A DNA stretch of 26,728 bases from Phytophthora quininea. Lineage: Eukaryota > Oomycota > Peronosporomycetes > Peronosporales > Peronosporaceae. The notes below the pieces were generated by a model that saw nothing but the letters and a program-made list of their open reading frames with translations, made no database searches and was not told where the DNA came from. Made by a program: the position numbers and the translations under genes. The stretch is from positions 1 to 26,728 of the forward strand of contig JAAVTG010000188.1 of NCBI GenBank assembly GCA_011947345.1, given 5' to 3'. Each line of letters opens with the position of its first letter. Within the stretch, counting starts at the first letter, position 1. Below are positions 10,227-20,232 of the stretch, in pieces.

Positions 10227-11735
10227 TTAAATATCGACACCCCGGGTCGCTCCGGCGCGTGGTGTCACCAGAGTCGTCAGATACGACAGATCAATAGGCT
10301 CTGGTCGCTGCGGCTCGAGCTCCAGAGCGAGCGTCAGCGACTCGTTGCGACTGCGGGACCGCTGCATCCACTCGCTCCCGCTCGACATGCTGCTGGCCGA
10401 GCTGCTGTTGATACTGCTGCTGGTGGGGCTTTGGATCTGCCACTGCTCCAGCCGCTCGCGAACGGCGGCCATGTCTTCGCGGGACCCGCTGCCAACGGAG
10501 TCCGTCTCCATTGAAAGCGAAGGCCGTTGACCTTCCGAGCACACACTCGACTGCGTCTTGAAGGCCGGAAGACTGTTCTGCTTGCCGACAGCTGCCAAAC
10601 AAGCGAGTTAGACCAACAATGACAAAGATATCAACAACAGAAGCCACGCACCACTAAGTGCCGTCATCGACAGCTTCCTCTCTCCGCCGGTCGTGGCGGT
10701 GCGACCCCGCGTCTGCGACCTGTTGGGACGATTGTACTCCAACCCGCTCATGCTGTGACTCGTGACAACTGAGCCCGTGTACAGTGCGCATGACAAGCAC
10801 ATGCGGTGGTTCTTGCCGCTCGCGTCCGCGCGGTGGTAGCAGATTTCGACGCAGCGTTTGCACAGGATGGCGTCGCAGAAGCGGCAGCGTTTGGCCACCG
10901 TCCACTTGGAGACGCGGTCGCCGCATGACCGGCAGTCTCTGCTGCCGTCGCCGTCGCTCTTCGTCGAGTCGATCGACGACGACCCGATGCCCTGCGGCCG
11001 CAGCTGCCGCATGACCTTGAGCACTTGGTTGAGACTGTTGGCCGCCTTCTTGTTGACCGCGATGGCCTGTTGCACGACCCAGTTGGGCACGTTGCGAGCG
11101 TCCACGTGCACAAACGTCACGTGCTCCAGCACATTAGGGCGCTCGGTCTCGCGCAGGATCATGCCGGACACGCGCATGTACGTCCGCACGGGGCCTTCCG
11201 GGTGCTGCGACGCCGGACAGCAGAGGTGGTTGATGGAGCGCGTCGCCCGCGCCCACACGCGCCGCCCCGACTCGTGGTCCACGAACGAGTCCATGTATTC
11301 GAGATAGCACAGGTCCCGGCCGTCCGACATCTTGGTCGGGGGTTTCCAGAGCGACCACCGCATCGCGGCGCCGTGCAGCGGGCGGCTGGTCGACGGCGCC
11401 TCCAACTCATATAGACGTCGGGAGCGCGCCGAGTCCAGCACAATCGGCACGCGGCCGTGGCGGTCCAAGTAGAGCGCCGCCACCTCCTCCAGCGACCCGA
11501 ACAGCACCGACGTCGTCCACATGGCAAACGACTTGGAGCCGCTGCTGCGGTGGGCCACGTTGAAGATCTCGCCGTCGCTGCCGATGCGCACCGCGGCTTG
11601 CACGGCCGGGAAGAGTTGGTTGTAGGCCGCCTTGGCGTCCAGGCGGAGGTTGTCGAGCTCTTCCTTGGACAGCGGCAGCATCTCGAGCGCATACGGGTGG
11701 TCGGGCGACCGCGAGTACGTGTACTGCTGCACCAT
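10227..11735 (-). CDS. START-FYVE-like protein 1 with C-terminal DLSYL motif
   Basis: Two exons (11735-10652 and 10591-10227) join in frame to 482 residues; the 60-bp intron is GT-AG. Residues 25-245 resemble a START/Bet v1-like lipid-binding domain with MRWSLWKPP, YLEYMDSFVD and GRRVWARATRSINHLCCP. Residues 268-316 form a FYVE-like treble-clef finger with cysteine pairs 268/271, 284/287, 292/295 and 313/316. It lacks the classical basic R-R/K-H-H-C-R block, so PI3P binding is not assured. The remainder is Ser/Arg-rich and disordered, ending with PIDLSYLTTLV, D462 being 21 residues from the end. The same layout occurs in two neighbours, so this is one of a tandem family. A membrane or endosome adaptor role is plausible but inferred. 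No frame errors were seen. Confidence 0.85.
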
Positions 11736-13259
11736 CGTCGACTATCCACTCGCCGCCGCAGTGTTCGAACCGGTCGACGCGTTCGAAAGTCCAACCAGTT
11801 CCGTTCGCCGCCCCCGACCCGATCACGGCGAACCCGGTCGCTGTAGTCGTGACGGAAGCAGAATGAACAAGTCGGCGGCGCCGTCGAATGCTTGAATCCA
11901 TCGCAGAAGCGAAGCGAAGGAGCCAAGACGCGGCGCACCAGCCCGTGCTTGACAGAGCCGACTTGAGCGGAGATGCGCCATGTCGCGTCGTGGCATCGCG
12001 CCGGGGCCAAATGGTCCGATGGAGAGCCCTGGAGCGCTGCGAGCCAAGAGCTCCGGCCTTCGTGGTGATCCCTGCATGCCACTCTCACTCGGCAGCGCGG
12101 TGACATGTTTTATCGAGACCGGGGGCAGCTCGAGTCGAGCTGCTTGGCATTTCGCGTTCACGCTGCTCGAGACGTTTATGTGGAATGCTCCGACCTACGA
12201 CGGGCGTGGGAAACAGCGGCGACGGCCATAGCCCGCGCACGGAGACTAAGTTTGCTCGCGATCTGCGCTGCCGGTTGTCGGGCCTCGTCGACGCCGAAGC
12301 AGTTCACCCCAAAGGTTTAAGCACGTTCGAAGTTGAGATTCGAGTTCCTTCGCGGCTAACTGCTGCGGGCGGAGGATAACGGAGAGCAACGTTGTGCTGC
12401 TCCACCCGCTGCTTTTCGCCGCAGTTCCACGTTGACTGTGACCGCGCTCTGAGCGACATTACTCACCGCGAGCCGCGCAAAGCCCCGCCGATAGGATACA
12501 GCCATCAGCGGCCGTGATTTCGCGGCGCCCCAGATGCAGGTCAGCGTAGAGTCGATAGCGAGGCCAGCACCTTGAACCAAACAGGAATTCGGCCGGGACT
12601 CGAAGCTTTGAAGGCGGTCTCCCAGAACCGAATGCATCGGAATAGTCCGGCAGCTTCCTCACCCAAGCAACTTCTTCCTCCAGTCCACCTTCGAAAGCCT
12701 TTCGACAGGCGTGGCCGACATGGGCGACAAGTTGTCACGGCGACAAGCAGAGAGCTTTGGTTTTCGACAGCTGGATCAACCGCAGAGTCACTGACGCTGC
12801 TGTCTGACAGCACGACCGAGCAAACAAGACGATGTCTGCTTGCGCTGTCGAGGACGTCGCCCGCGCAGTGATCTCGGAGGTGTCATCAGTTCAACGGCAC
12901 CCTCGTACTTTCCCACCTTGCCCTGTAAAAGGCCGACACCTCCTGCATCGGATGCAACGTCCAGCTCTCTTGCCATGATCGACTTGCAGGGTGGACCAGC
13001 GGCCAACCCTTGACGACGCTTCTCAAATCGATGCTTGCTGAGTTTGTTCAAGGACTCTTTGACTTCGCCTGCTTCTTCTGCTTGCCCCGCTCCTTTACAA
13101 GGTGAAATCATCGACAGCAATGCCGTCACAACCTGCCCAAGAGCTCGTTGCAGTCGACGAAGCACACAACAACCACGCTCGACATCTCAATACGCCATGT
13201 TACATATTCATACTTCACTGCCCGTGGAGCTTGTGGGTCTTTCGTTCGACCCTGGTAGC
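11736..13259. other. Long intergenic region, no convincing gene
   Basis: About 1.5 kb separates the first and second START-FYVE-like genes. It is GC-rich and has short open frames on both strands, none with a recognisable domain. The most protein-like is on the minus strand at 12788-13165 (125 codons; contains GEVKESLNKLSKHRFEKRR), but it has no homologous feature to support it. The 5' part should hold the promoter of the gene starting at 11735. Confidence 0.4.
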
Positions 13260-14589
13260 TCACACGGTGTTGAGATACGACAAGTCCAAGCTCTCTGTAG
13301 ATGCAGAGTGGACGCTCCTCGTCTTCCTTATTGTCGTGCTGCCTCGGTTGGCCAGCTCTTTCTTGATGGTCTCCTCCACCTGCTGAGACTGCGAGGCCTC
13401 GGATCCTGCAGTGCTCGAGTTACTGTTCGACAAGAAACTCGGCCGTCCGTCCTCCCTGCTCGGTTGACCTGCTGCATATCCACACAACGTCAGAGATGAT
13501 CACACCTTCACTTTCAAACACACACACTTACGCGCTGCGGCATCAACGGGCAGGAACCTTCCCCTGTAGCTGCCCGGTGTGCTGATACTGTCCGAGTGGA
13601 ACGAATGGAACGACACGCTCGACGGCAGCGTGAGCTCCAGTTGCCGGTTCGTCCGCGCGAGGAAATCGTCAACGCAGTGCACGCAGATGCGATTGAGCTT
13701 CTTGCGTCCTTCGATCGCGCAGTAGACAACGTCGTTGCAGCTCTTGCAGATGAGTTCGTTGCAGTCTCTGCACTTGCGTTGTCGCCCCCACTTCGGCAGT
13801 ACGGCGTTGCATCCGGCGCACAATTTGGCGTCCTTGTGCAGCTTGTGGGATCTCGTGTCCGGGTCCATGCCGTCCTTCATGACGTGCTCCAGACGGATGA
13901 GATGCTCAAGGTTGCGCGGGTTCTTGGCCTTGCGGTTGGCCACGATCTTCGTCATCCAGGGCGGCACCCCTGCGTGTCGGCGTCGTAGTACGTGATAGCC
14001 TCCAGCACGTTCTTGTCCTCCGTCTCCGTGTAGACCGTCCCGCAGCAATACAGGAACGCTCGCACCACGTTGTGAGACCCGATCAACGGGGACAGCTCCG
14101 GTGCTCCAGCGACTGGGTCATTCTCGCCCAGCCTCGACGACCCCGTTCATCTACGAACGTGTCCATGTATTCCAAGTAAACGATATCTCGCTGGCGGATG
14201 AGCTTTGACGGCGAATGCCACAGCGACCACCGCAAGCCGCAGCTCCGGTACGGGTGTTCCGCCGACGGCGCCACGAACCGGTAGATTTGCTGCGACTGCG
14301 CGAACCCGATGGCGGCGTTAGTGCGATCCCCCAAGAAGACGTCAACCAGCTCTGGGATAGTAGCGTGGATTTTGGTCTCCGCACAGACCGTCGCTCTTGT
14401 CGTGCGCGCGAACGCCTTGACCTGCGTCGCGAACCCGTTGGCCTGCGCGAACCGCACATTCTGGAACAGTGTCTTGTACTGCTCGTGCGCCATCTTGACG
14501 AGGTCCTCGCGCTCATTCTCGTACAGCGGCGCCGGCATGAACTCGATCGGGATGGCCGTGCCCCCGCTCCGGGGCGTCGACGACATCAT
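13260..14589 (-). CDS. START-FYVE-like protein 2 with C-terminal DLSYL motif (two single-base breaks)
   Basis: Exon 1 runs 14589-13532 and exon 2 13471-13260, with a GT-AG intron. The START-like part (residues 1-250) has LRWSLWHSPSK, YLEYMDTFVDERGRRGWAR and SLEHRSCP, matching gene 1 closely. The finger reads CAGC, CRDC, CKSC and CVHC in the same order. The protein ends SLDLSYLNTV. The frame breaks at 14088-14091 (coding CCCC) and 13967-13970 (coding GGGG). One added base at each restores PLIGSHNVVRAFLYCCG and TQGVPPWMTK, and the spliced length then becomes 1272 nt (423 residues). MMSSTP at 14589 is the likely start; the frame stays open up to an ATG at 14877, so a longer N-terminus is possible. 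Either the sequence has two missing bases or the gene is recently inactivated. Confidence 0.8.
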
Positions 14590-15537
14590 CTTCGACTCGG
14601 TCGTTGCCGTCCGATCACGGAGTGGGGTCGATGTAGAGGGCGCGCCCGTGCAAGCGCCACGAAAGATTGGTAGAGTTTTTATCGCAACGACCCGCGGAGT
14701 GGCACGAGGCAACGTTGGTCCGTCGCCGGCTGGTGCCGCTGGCATCGGAGACCTCCTCGTACGCGTTAAAACCTCTTCTCGCTCGCGCAGTTTGGTGTGG
14801 ATAGAGCAGGCAAAAGTCGTCACGTTACGGAAGCGACGATCGTCGATGTTGCCAACAGCTCCAGAGTGTTGAGGCATTGAAGGTGAACGTGTGTGGACTG
14901 CAACTCGTGAAGGATAAGGCGGTGAAGACTCGCATCGCCATGTGAATCAAAGTTTCAACACCGACCGAAGAGATCCGATGGTTCGGAGCGGGGCCGCACT
15001 ACAGGGTATCCGCCACTTCGCTCGGTCTCAGACTGCTGCAGCTGCAAGCGATTCCTGCAAACGTGGTGGAGATCCGTTCGCTGCAATGGTCGTTGACTCG
15101 TAGAGGAGAGGCACAAGTGGATAGACTCAATACCTCCTGGAGCGCTTCGACAACGACGGAGGGCGTACCTTTAGGCATTCTCTCTGCTGTCGGGTCTGTT
15201 GTTGTTGTCTTCGCCTGCAACTTCGACCACGCCACTTGAAGTGAGTAACTCGCCAGTCGAGTCTTCGTCGTTCCTTGCTTGCAGCAGTCACTCGTCCAGC
15301 TTGTAATCGACAGCGGCCAAAAGAGCTTTACCTACCAGCAGTTTCCGCCGCAGTGATGAGCTGTGTCAAAGCAATTCGTCTCGATCATCGATGAGGAAGT
15401 CTGATCAAAATCTCTGACTGTGATCGCAGCACGCTTTCAACATTTAAATTGCTCGATATTCACTCAAAAACGTCACTATCGGAAGTCGCTTCCTTCTATT
15501 GCTCACATCTCCACGCGGACCTTCGTCCGTCGAGCTT
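14590..15537. other. Intergenic region between START-FYVE-like gene 2 and START-less gene 3
   Basis: The first 290 bp continue the open frame of the downstream minus-strand gene (to 14877) and may be leader or N-terminal extension. The rest holds only short frames (for example minus 14999-15235) without recognisable protein features. Confidence 0.4.
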
Positions 15538-17109
15538 TCATACCGTGTACGACCGGAAATTGTCCAGGTACGACAAATCGCACGGGTCGTCCTTCACATA
15601 CTTCGAGTAGGTCGGGGTCCCCACTTTCGGCGTTGGCGTCGCTGCTTTCTTCTTGTTATAGTCGACCTCGACTTGGTTCGACTTGGCAGTAGCTTTCGAG
15701 GGACTTCGCGGCTTCAAATCAAACGTCGACAAGTGAAAGTCGATCGGTTCAGCTTTGCTTCTCTGCTGGAGGGACATCAACCCGGTGTCTTCCTTTTCAG
15801 GGCTGCTCGTCGGCGATTTTTACGCCTCGTCGCTTCCGCTGTAGTATACCGTCGAGATCGGAGGCCCAACGAAGAGAGGTGAAAGTCGACAGGCTTTTCC
15901 TTATCAGCGGTTGATGATCCTGGGTGTTTGTACTTCCACGGCTTGACGATCTTCTTGTCCACCACGCGACTCCGGTTGCTCGTTAGCATTTCCTCTCGAG
16001 TTATCGCGACGACTTTGGACTCTGTAAAGTCCACCGACTTGGGCATTGAAGCACCGTCATCTGTCTTTGTCGTGCTCTCTACCTTTGCGGCCTTCACGTT
16101 GCTTGCAGTGCTGTAGCGCTGCAGCGTATGCTCCACAGACGAGAGTTTGGCGTCGATTGCCGCCAAGTTCTCCAGCGAGATAGGAGTGAGCGCGCTTTTG
16201 GAGCGCTCTTTGCGTCCTGCTTTCTTCGCAGGCTTCGGCAACTTCGCCTGGTACTTTGGAAGTCGGAGATCCACCGTCGACAAATCGAGGTCGTTCGCAT
16301 CGTCGCAAGACTGGGGCCGACCGCTGAAGTCGCACGAATACGATGTCGGAGCGCTGCGATCAACCGTCGAGAGCTCCAGGTCATTGGTATCTGTTGCCGT
16401 CGCGCTGCGGATGGCCATCTTCGCTGTCGACCCGGTAAAGTCGCACGAATACGATGTCAAGTTCGCTCTCGACGGTCGAAGTTCCGTCGCGGTGGCCCGC
16501 AGTAGATCCCGAGCTGTGAGTCCCTTAGATCGACTCGACAAGTCGCACGACCGCGACGTCGGAGCGATCGCCGTTGTATGGCGACGTCGCCTCAAGTCTA
16601 CTGTTGAGAGCTCCAACTCCGGCGTTGGTTCATCGGTCTGCACCGTTCTGCTGGAACGTTCACGACGCGACGTCCTCCTGGTAGTTGCAATGGGTTTCTG
16701 CTCCCGCTTCCTCGCTGCTAGGAAGTGCTGCATCCGCCGAGATCGTTCATGCTCCTCGACATGTTCGACAGCGAGTCGATGCGAGGGGCGTGGCTAGTCG
16801 GAGGGGCTGAATTCAACCGAGGGAGACCCTGTCGACGACGACGCTCTGGCGAATGCACCACCGTCTCCCGCGAATGCAACCGCGAGCATGCCAAACACAT
16901 GTGGCGGTGCGGGGTGGCCATCACCGGTTCTGCTTGGAGTATCGCAGCTGCTTCGTAGCACTCCTCACACACTTGCTGCCGATACCAAACACGCAACAGA
17001 TCGTTAGTGCTCGGATCGATGAGGAAGATGATCAACGACAACTTCGCACCTTGCGGCAGTACCGACACAACTCCTGCTTGACCTCGGCGGCGCCTTTGGA
17101 ATTGACCAT
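15538..17109 (-). CDS. START-less half-FYVE protein 3 with DLSYL motif and internal LSTVDL repeats
   Basis: Exon 1 (17109-17050) is exactly 20 codons, followed by a 74-bp GT-AG intron and exon 2 (16975-15538). The N-terminus has C15/C18, C23/C26 and C47/C50 (CRYC, CEEC, CLAC), the same spacing as the last six cysteines of the finger in gene 1; the START domain and first pair are absent. The rest is disordered and basic, with a repeated D-[LF]-x-L-S-[TS]-[VLF] element (LELSTVDLRR, LELSTVDRS, LDLSTVDLR, DFHLSSLGLR, DFHLSTFDLK) and two YSCDF boxes. It ends DPCDLSYLDNFRSYTV. Frame slips occur at 15781-15783 (coding GGG) and near 16735-16741. With two bases restored, exon 2 is 1440 nt and the protein 499 residues. 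Function unknown; likely a zinc-bound scaffold, inferred. Confidence 0.72.
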
Positions 17110-18048
17110 GCCAGGACGGAAGAGGATAAGACACTGAACCTCTGCTCTCTCCAGTCTTGTCTTCACTGGTGGCGCGCAAGTTCTTGAGTGAGTCAAGGTT
17201 TGTTTATGATATGCCTAGCGATGCAAAGGAGTGGAGACCGTGCAAGTGCCGGGGTTTTGTTGCTTGCTGCGGCCGAGGAACCAGGTGTCATGCCAGACGG
17301 AGACCGTGAGCTCGACCATGATCTCGAAACGGAACGGTGGCGCGACTGACGTGCTCTCAAGGAGGCCACCCGCCCGCCCCCACAGCAGCTGGACGACGTC
17401 TGGAACTGTTGCCAATGGACATCTCCTACTGACGGATGCGAGCGCTGTTTGAAAGGGACCCCGCGATGGATCTTCGAGATCTCGAGAGCTGCAGCGCGAT
17501 CGGGAAGGACGATGTGGCACCGTCACCAAGATGTCGGTGCTACGGATTGTTGACTTGGTACTCGGCATTTTGTTGACCAGCCTCGAGTGCCACCGATTGC
17601 TAGAACGCAATTTTACCTCACTTTCATGTTGGATGAGGAACGCAAGGTCGACGCAGCGCCGGTGAATCCAAATGTGAGCACCAGCCAACCTTTCTGCGAT
17701 TGCCGTCTTCAATAAGGATTAGTTTTGTAAAAAACACAAGCAGAGATGAGAAAGGTGTGGTTGCATTTTGAAGAGTTTTCTATCCGAGACCAACGGGGAA
17801 ACACATATCACTTGTTTTTGCCAAGCACCACCTGCTACTCCGGAACCGAACGGTGCTGTTGGTTTGTGCTGCTTTGAACGGACAAATGCAACATCTTGCG
17901 TCGAGAAGCTGCACCTAAGCAACGACGCAGTGATGGCAGAGCTCAGGAGCTTCGCTGGACGGTCTTTGGTTGTTGCCTTCGCCGTCGACACGAACAGCTT
18001 TTGGGGGCTAACGACCATAGAGAACGGTCTCACATCGACCGCTAAGAC
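17110..18048. other. Intergenic region with an unsupported ORF
   Basis: This stretch lies upstream of gene 3 and downstream of gene 4. A minus-strand frame at 17712-17215 (165 codons, with RAGGLLESTSVAPPFRFEIM) is open but resembles no family I know and has no paralogue in the array. A plus-strand frame from 17768 runs into the end of gene 4 and is probably a shadow. Confidence 0.35.
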
Positions 18049-19576
18049 CTACCGGTCGTCTTTATACGCGCTCAAGTACGCAAGGTCGACCGTGAAACCC
18101 GGCTTCCAATTGACAGGGTCGTGACGGACAGGAGCTTGTCTGACCGGGGTCGTTTTGATCGCTTCTTGGACCTTGACGAGCTTCTCTTCGACGACGAACA
18201 GATCTTCCTTGGTCAGTCTGCTCTTCGATCTGACCGGCCCCGCTGGTCGCACGAGGCCTTCTCGAACCAGTTTGATCTCGGCAGGATCCACCGTCGTCTT
18301 TGCTTCAGATTTCGAGACGTCCGACGCCAAGGGGTCGTCCTTGCTGGTGCGGTGCGACGCTGCCGACTTCGCTCGTCGAGCCCGCATCCGTCTGGGCGGC
18401 ACTGCAGCAGGGTGTGCGCTGGTACCGTTGATCTGAACGGCCTCGTAGTGCCGCCGCATCCGCGTTAGCATTTGCGTGTAGTCGACAGTTTGCCGGCGCT
18501 GTCGCTCTTCCTCGGTCTCCTGAGGCTTTGGGGTCTCCAACTCCTTCAGATCAAGCGACTTGCCTTGTGGTGCGTCCATCGCAGTAAATGTTGGCGACCT
18601 CGTACTCACGTGGAAGTAATTGCTGGGCAGCTCAAGCACCCGGGATATTCCGAGGATGTCAGCAGTCGAGCTCACGCGGTCCTCAGTTCGTGCTCGTCTT
18701 GGCCGATTGTTCGATCTCTTTTGATCATGGTCAAGAGGACTCGACGGTCGACTGCGGATATCGATGGGGTTTTCTTCTTGTGTTGGCGTTAGCGGCTCTA
18801 CCGCCGGTTGAACGCCCAGCTCGCTCGTGATCGTGGACGTTGTCGATACGCGGCTATCCTCGAAATAATGCTGAGGTAGGTCGAGAGACTTGGACATTCC
18901 GAGCAGATCTGCGGTCGAGCTCAAGCGTTCATCAGTCTGCGCTCGTTGTCTGCCGGGCGTACGTGTATCGTTCGACTGCGTCGACTGGCGACTCCCGATT
19001 TCAGTTGTGCTGCTGGGACGGTGCCATGAAACGAGACTCTCTCTCGGCATGCGGTGGTTCGAGTAGGACTTGACGGCGCTTCTCCTCGGCGCAATAGCGG
19101 GCTCATGAACCGGTTTGGGCTTCGTAGACGGTGTTTCTGGCTTCGTCGCAGTCTCTAGCTGCTGCTCGACCTCAACTGTGTGGCGACGCGGTTTCTGCAG
19201 CGCTTCCAGCTCCATTGGAGTAGCTCGTACGTCGTGATCGACGGAGCGGCTGACTGCGCGGTGTGTCGGGTCTGAGCAATTCTCGTGCTGCGGCACCGGA
19301 ACTTGTCGCCTCTCGGCGCACGCAGTGCACATGAGTTTGCTGCGGGAGCCTTTACCAGATAAGAACCTCCATCGCAGAGGTTTGACCTTGGAAGTGTTGG
19401 TGGACGACGAGCTGTAGGCGACCACGGCCGCACAAGTCTTGCAAAGGTACTGGAGCACACACACCGTGAAGATTAAAATTGGTTCCACGACAACGTCGTC
19501 AACCAGACCAACTCACCGCTCCGCAGAACGCACAGCGCCTCGACGTCAATATGGTTTGATCACCCTCTCCGGCCAT
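18049..19576 (-). CDS. START-less half-FYVE protein 4 with DLAYL motif
   Basis: Exon 1 (19576-19517) is 20 codons, as in gene 3, and ends after CAFCGA. A 67-bp GT-AG intron leads to exon 2 (19449-18049), giving 486 residues with no frame errors. Cysteine pairs are C15/C18, C23/C26 and C61/C64 (CAFC, CKTC, CTAC), the distal half of a FYVE-like treble clef with a longer basic loop. The rest is low complexity and disordered. It contains a duplicated 28-residue unit at residues 189-216 and 272-299 (SSTADLLGMSKSLDLPQHYF and SSTADILGISRVLELPSNYF). The C-terminus is FTVDLAYLSAYKDDR, the family motif with Ala for Ser. It lacks START. A docking or scaffold role is inferred from shared motifs only. Confidence 0.8.
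18613..18945 (-). repeat. Duplicated 28-residue coding unit (SSTAD...LPxxYF)
   Basis: Two copies lie at 18862-18945 and 18613-18696 within gene 4. Both read R-[AR]-x-T-[DE]-[ED]-R-[LV]-S-S-T-A-D-[LI]-L-G-[MI]-S and end in L-P-x-x-Y-F. A related LPPEYFDDDG occurs in gene 5 of the array. Confidence 0.75.
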
Positions 19577-20232
19577 AGCGCTCGAATGTCTTCAACAGCA
19601 GCTTAAAGAGTCGAAATTCCGAAGTGATCGCTGCACTTCCCCGCCGCCACCGATCTCAATGATCAAACACGGAGTCGACCAGATTCCTGGTGCAGCAAGG
19701 CGTGCGGGTTTCGCAGATGTAAGCGGAATGGAAGCGATTGCGCTCTCAGAGAGAGACTCGGAGAGCATGGAACGTACGGCAAGCGCTGGATTCGCCTACG
19801 CGGAGGTCTTGGCGGTGTTCGAGCTGCGAATGACTCCGCGATCGCCAACCAGGGCCTTTCGTCGGACGAACTTCGGTGTGGGTTGCGGGATTCGCGCTCA
19901 GATGGGCATGGCCCCGCAAATCCTTGCAGCGGCGAGCTCTGTCCTGCTTCAGACGGCAGCACTGCAGTGCATTTGCTGTGCCGTGCTGCTGAAAACGAGC
20001 TGTTGGAACTGGACGCGACGGTCGCGTTTGCAACGCCTGAAGAGCGTGTTCCGACTTATCTCTCGAGAAAATGCATGAGCTGGGGCGAGTTTACTGCCCC
20101 CTGACGTTCACGCTGCAGCGCAATGTCGGCATTGCACCCTAAAACACTTTCTTTCACGTGGCACTACAACTTGTTCAATCCAACTCGACATCTACACGAA
20201 CATATCTCGACAGCGACTTCATTCCTCGCCAG
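19577..20232. other. Intergenic region, nothing convincing
   Basis: It lies upstream of gene 4 and downstream of gene 5 of the array. A 139-codon plus-strand frame (19659-20078) and overlapping minus-strand frames have no domain, repeat or paralogue support. It presumably contains the promoter of gene 4. Confidence 0.35.

Noticed and set aside
11159..12106. 315-codon minus-strand ORF overlapping the first START-FYVE-like gene
   Set aside because: Arg/Thr/Ser/Pro-rich alternative frame of a GC-rich coding exon; the overlapping frame has START and FYVE-like motifs and correct splice phase.
16147..16797. 216-codon plus-strand ORF opposite array gene 3
   Set aside because: Antisense shadow: the minus strand carries repeated LSTVDL words and a family C-terminal motif, while this frame has no domain.
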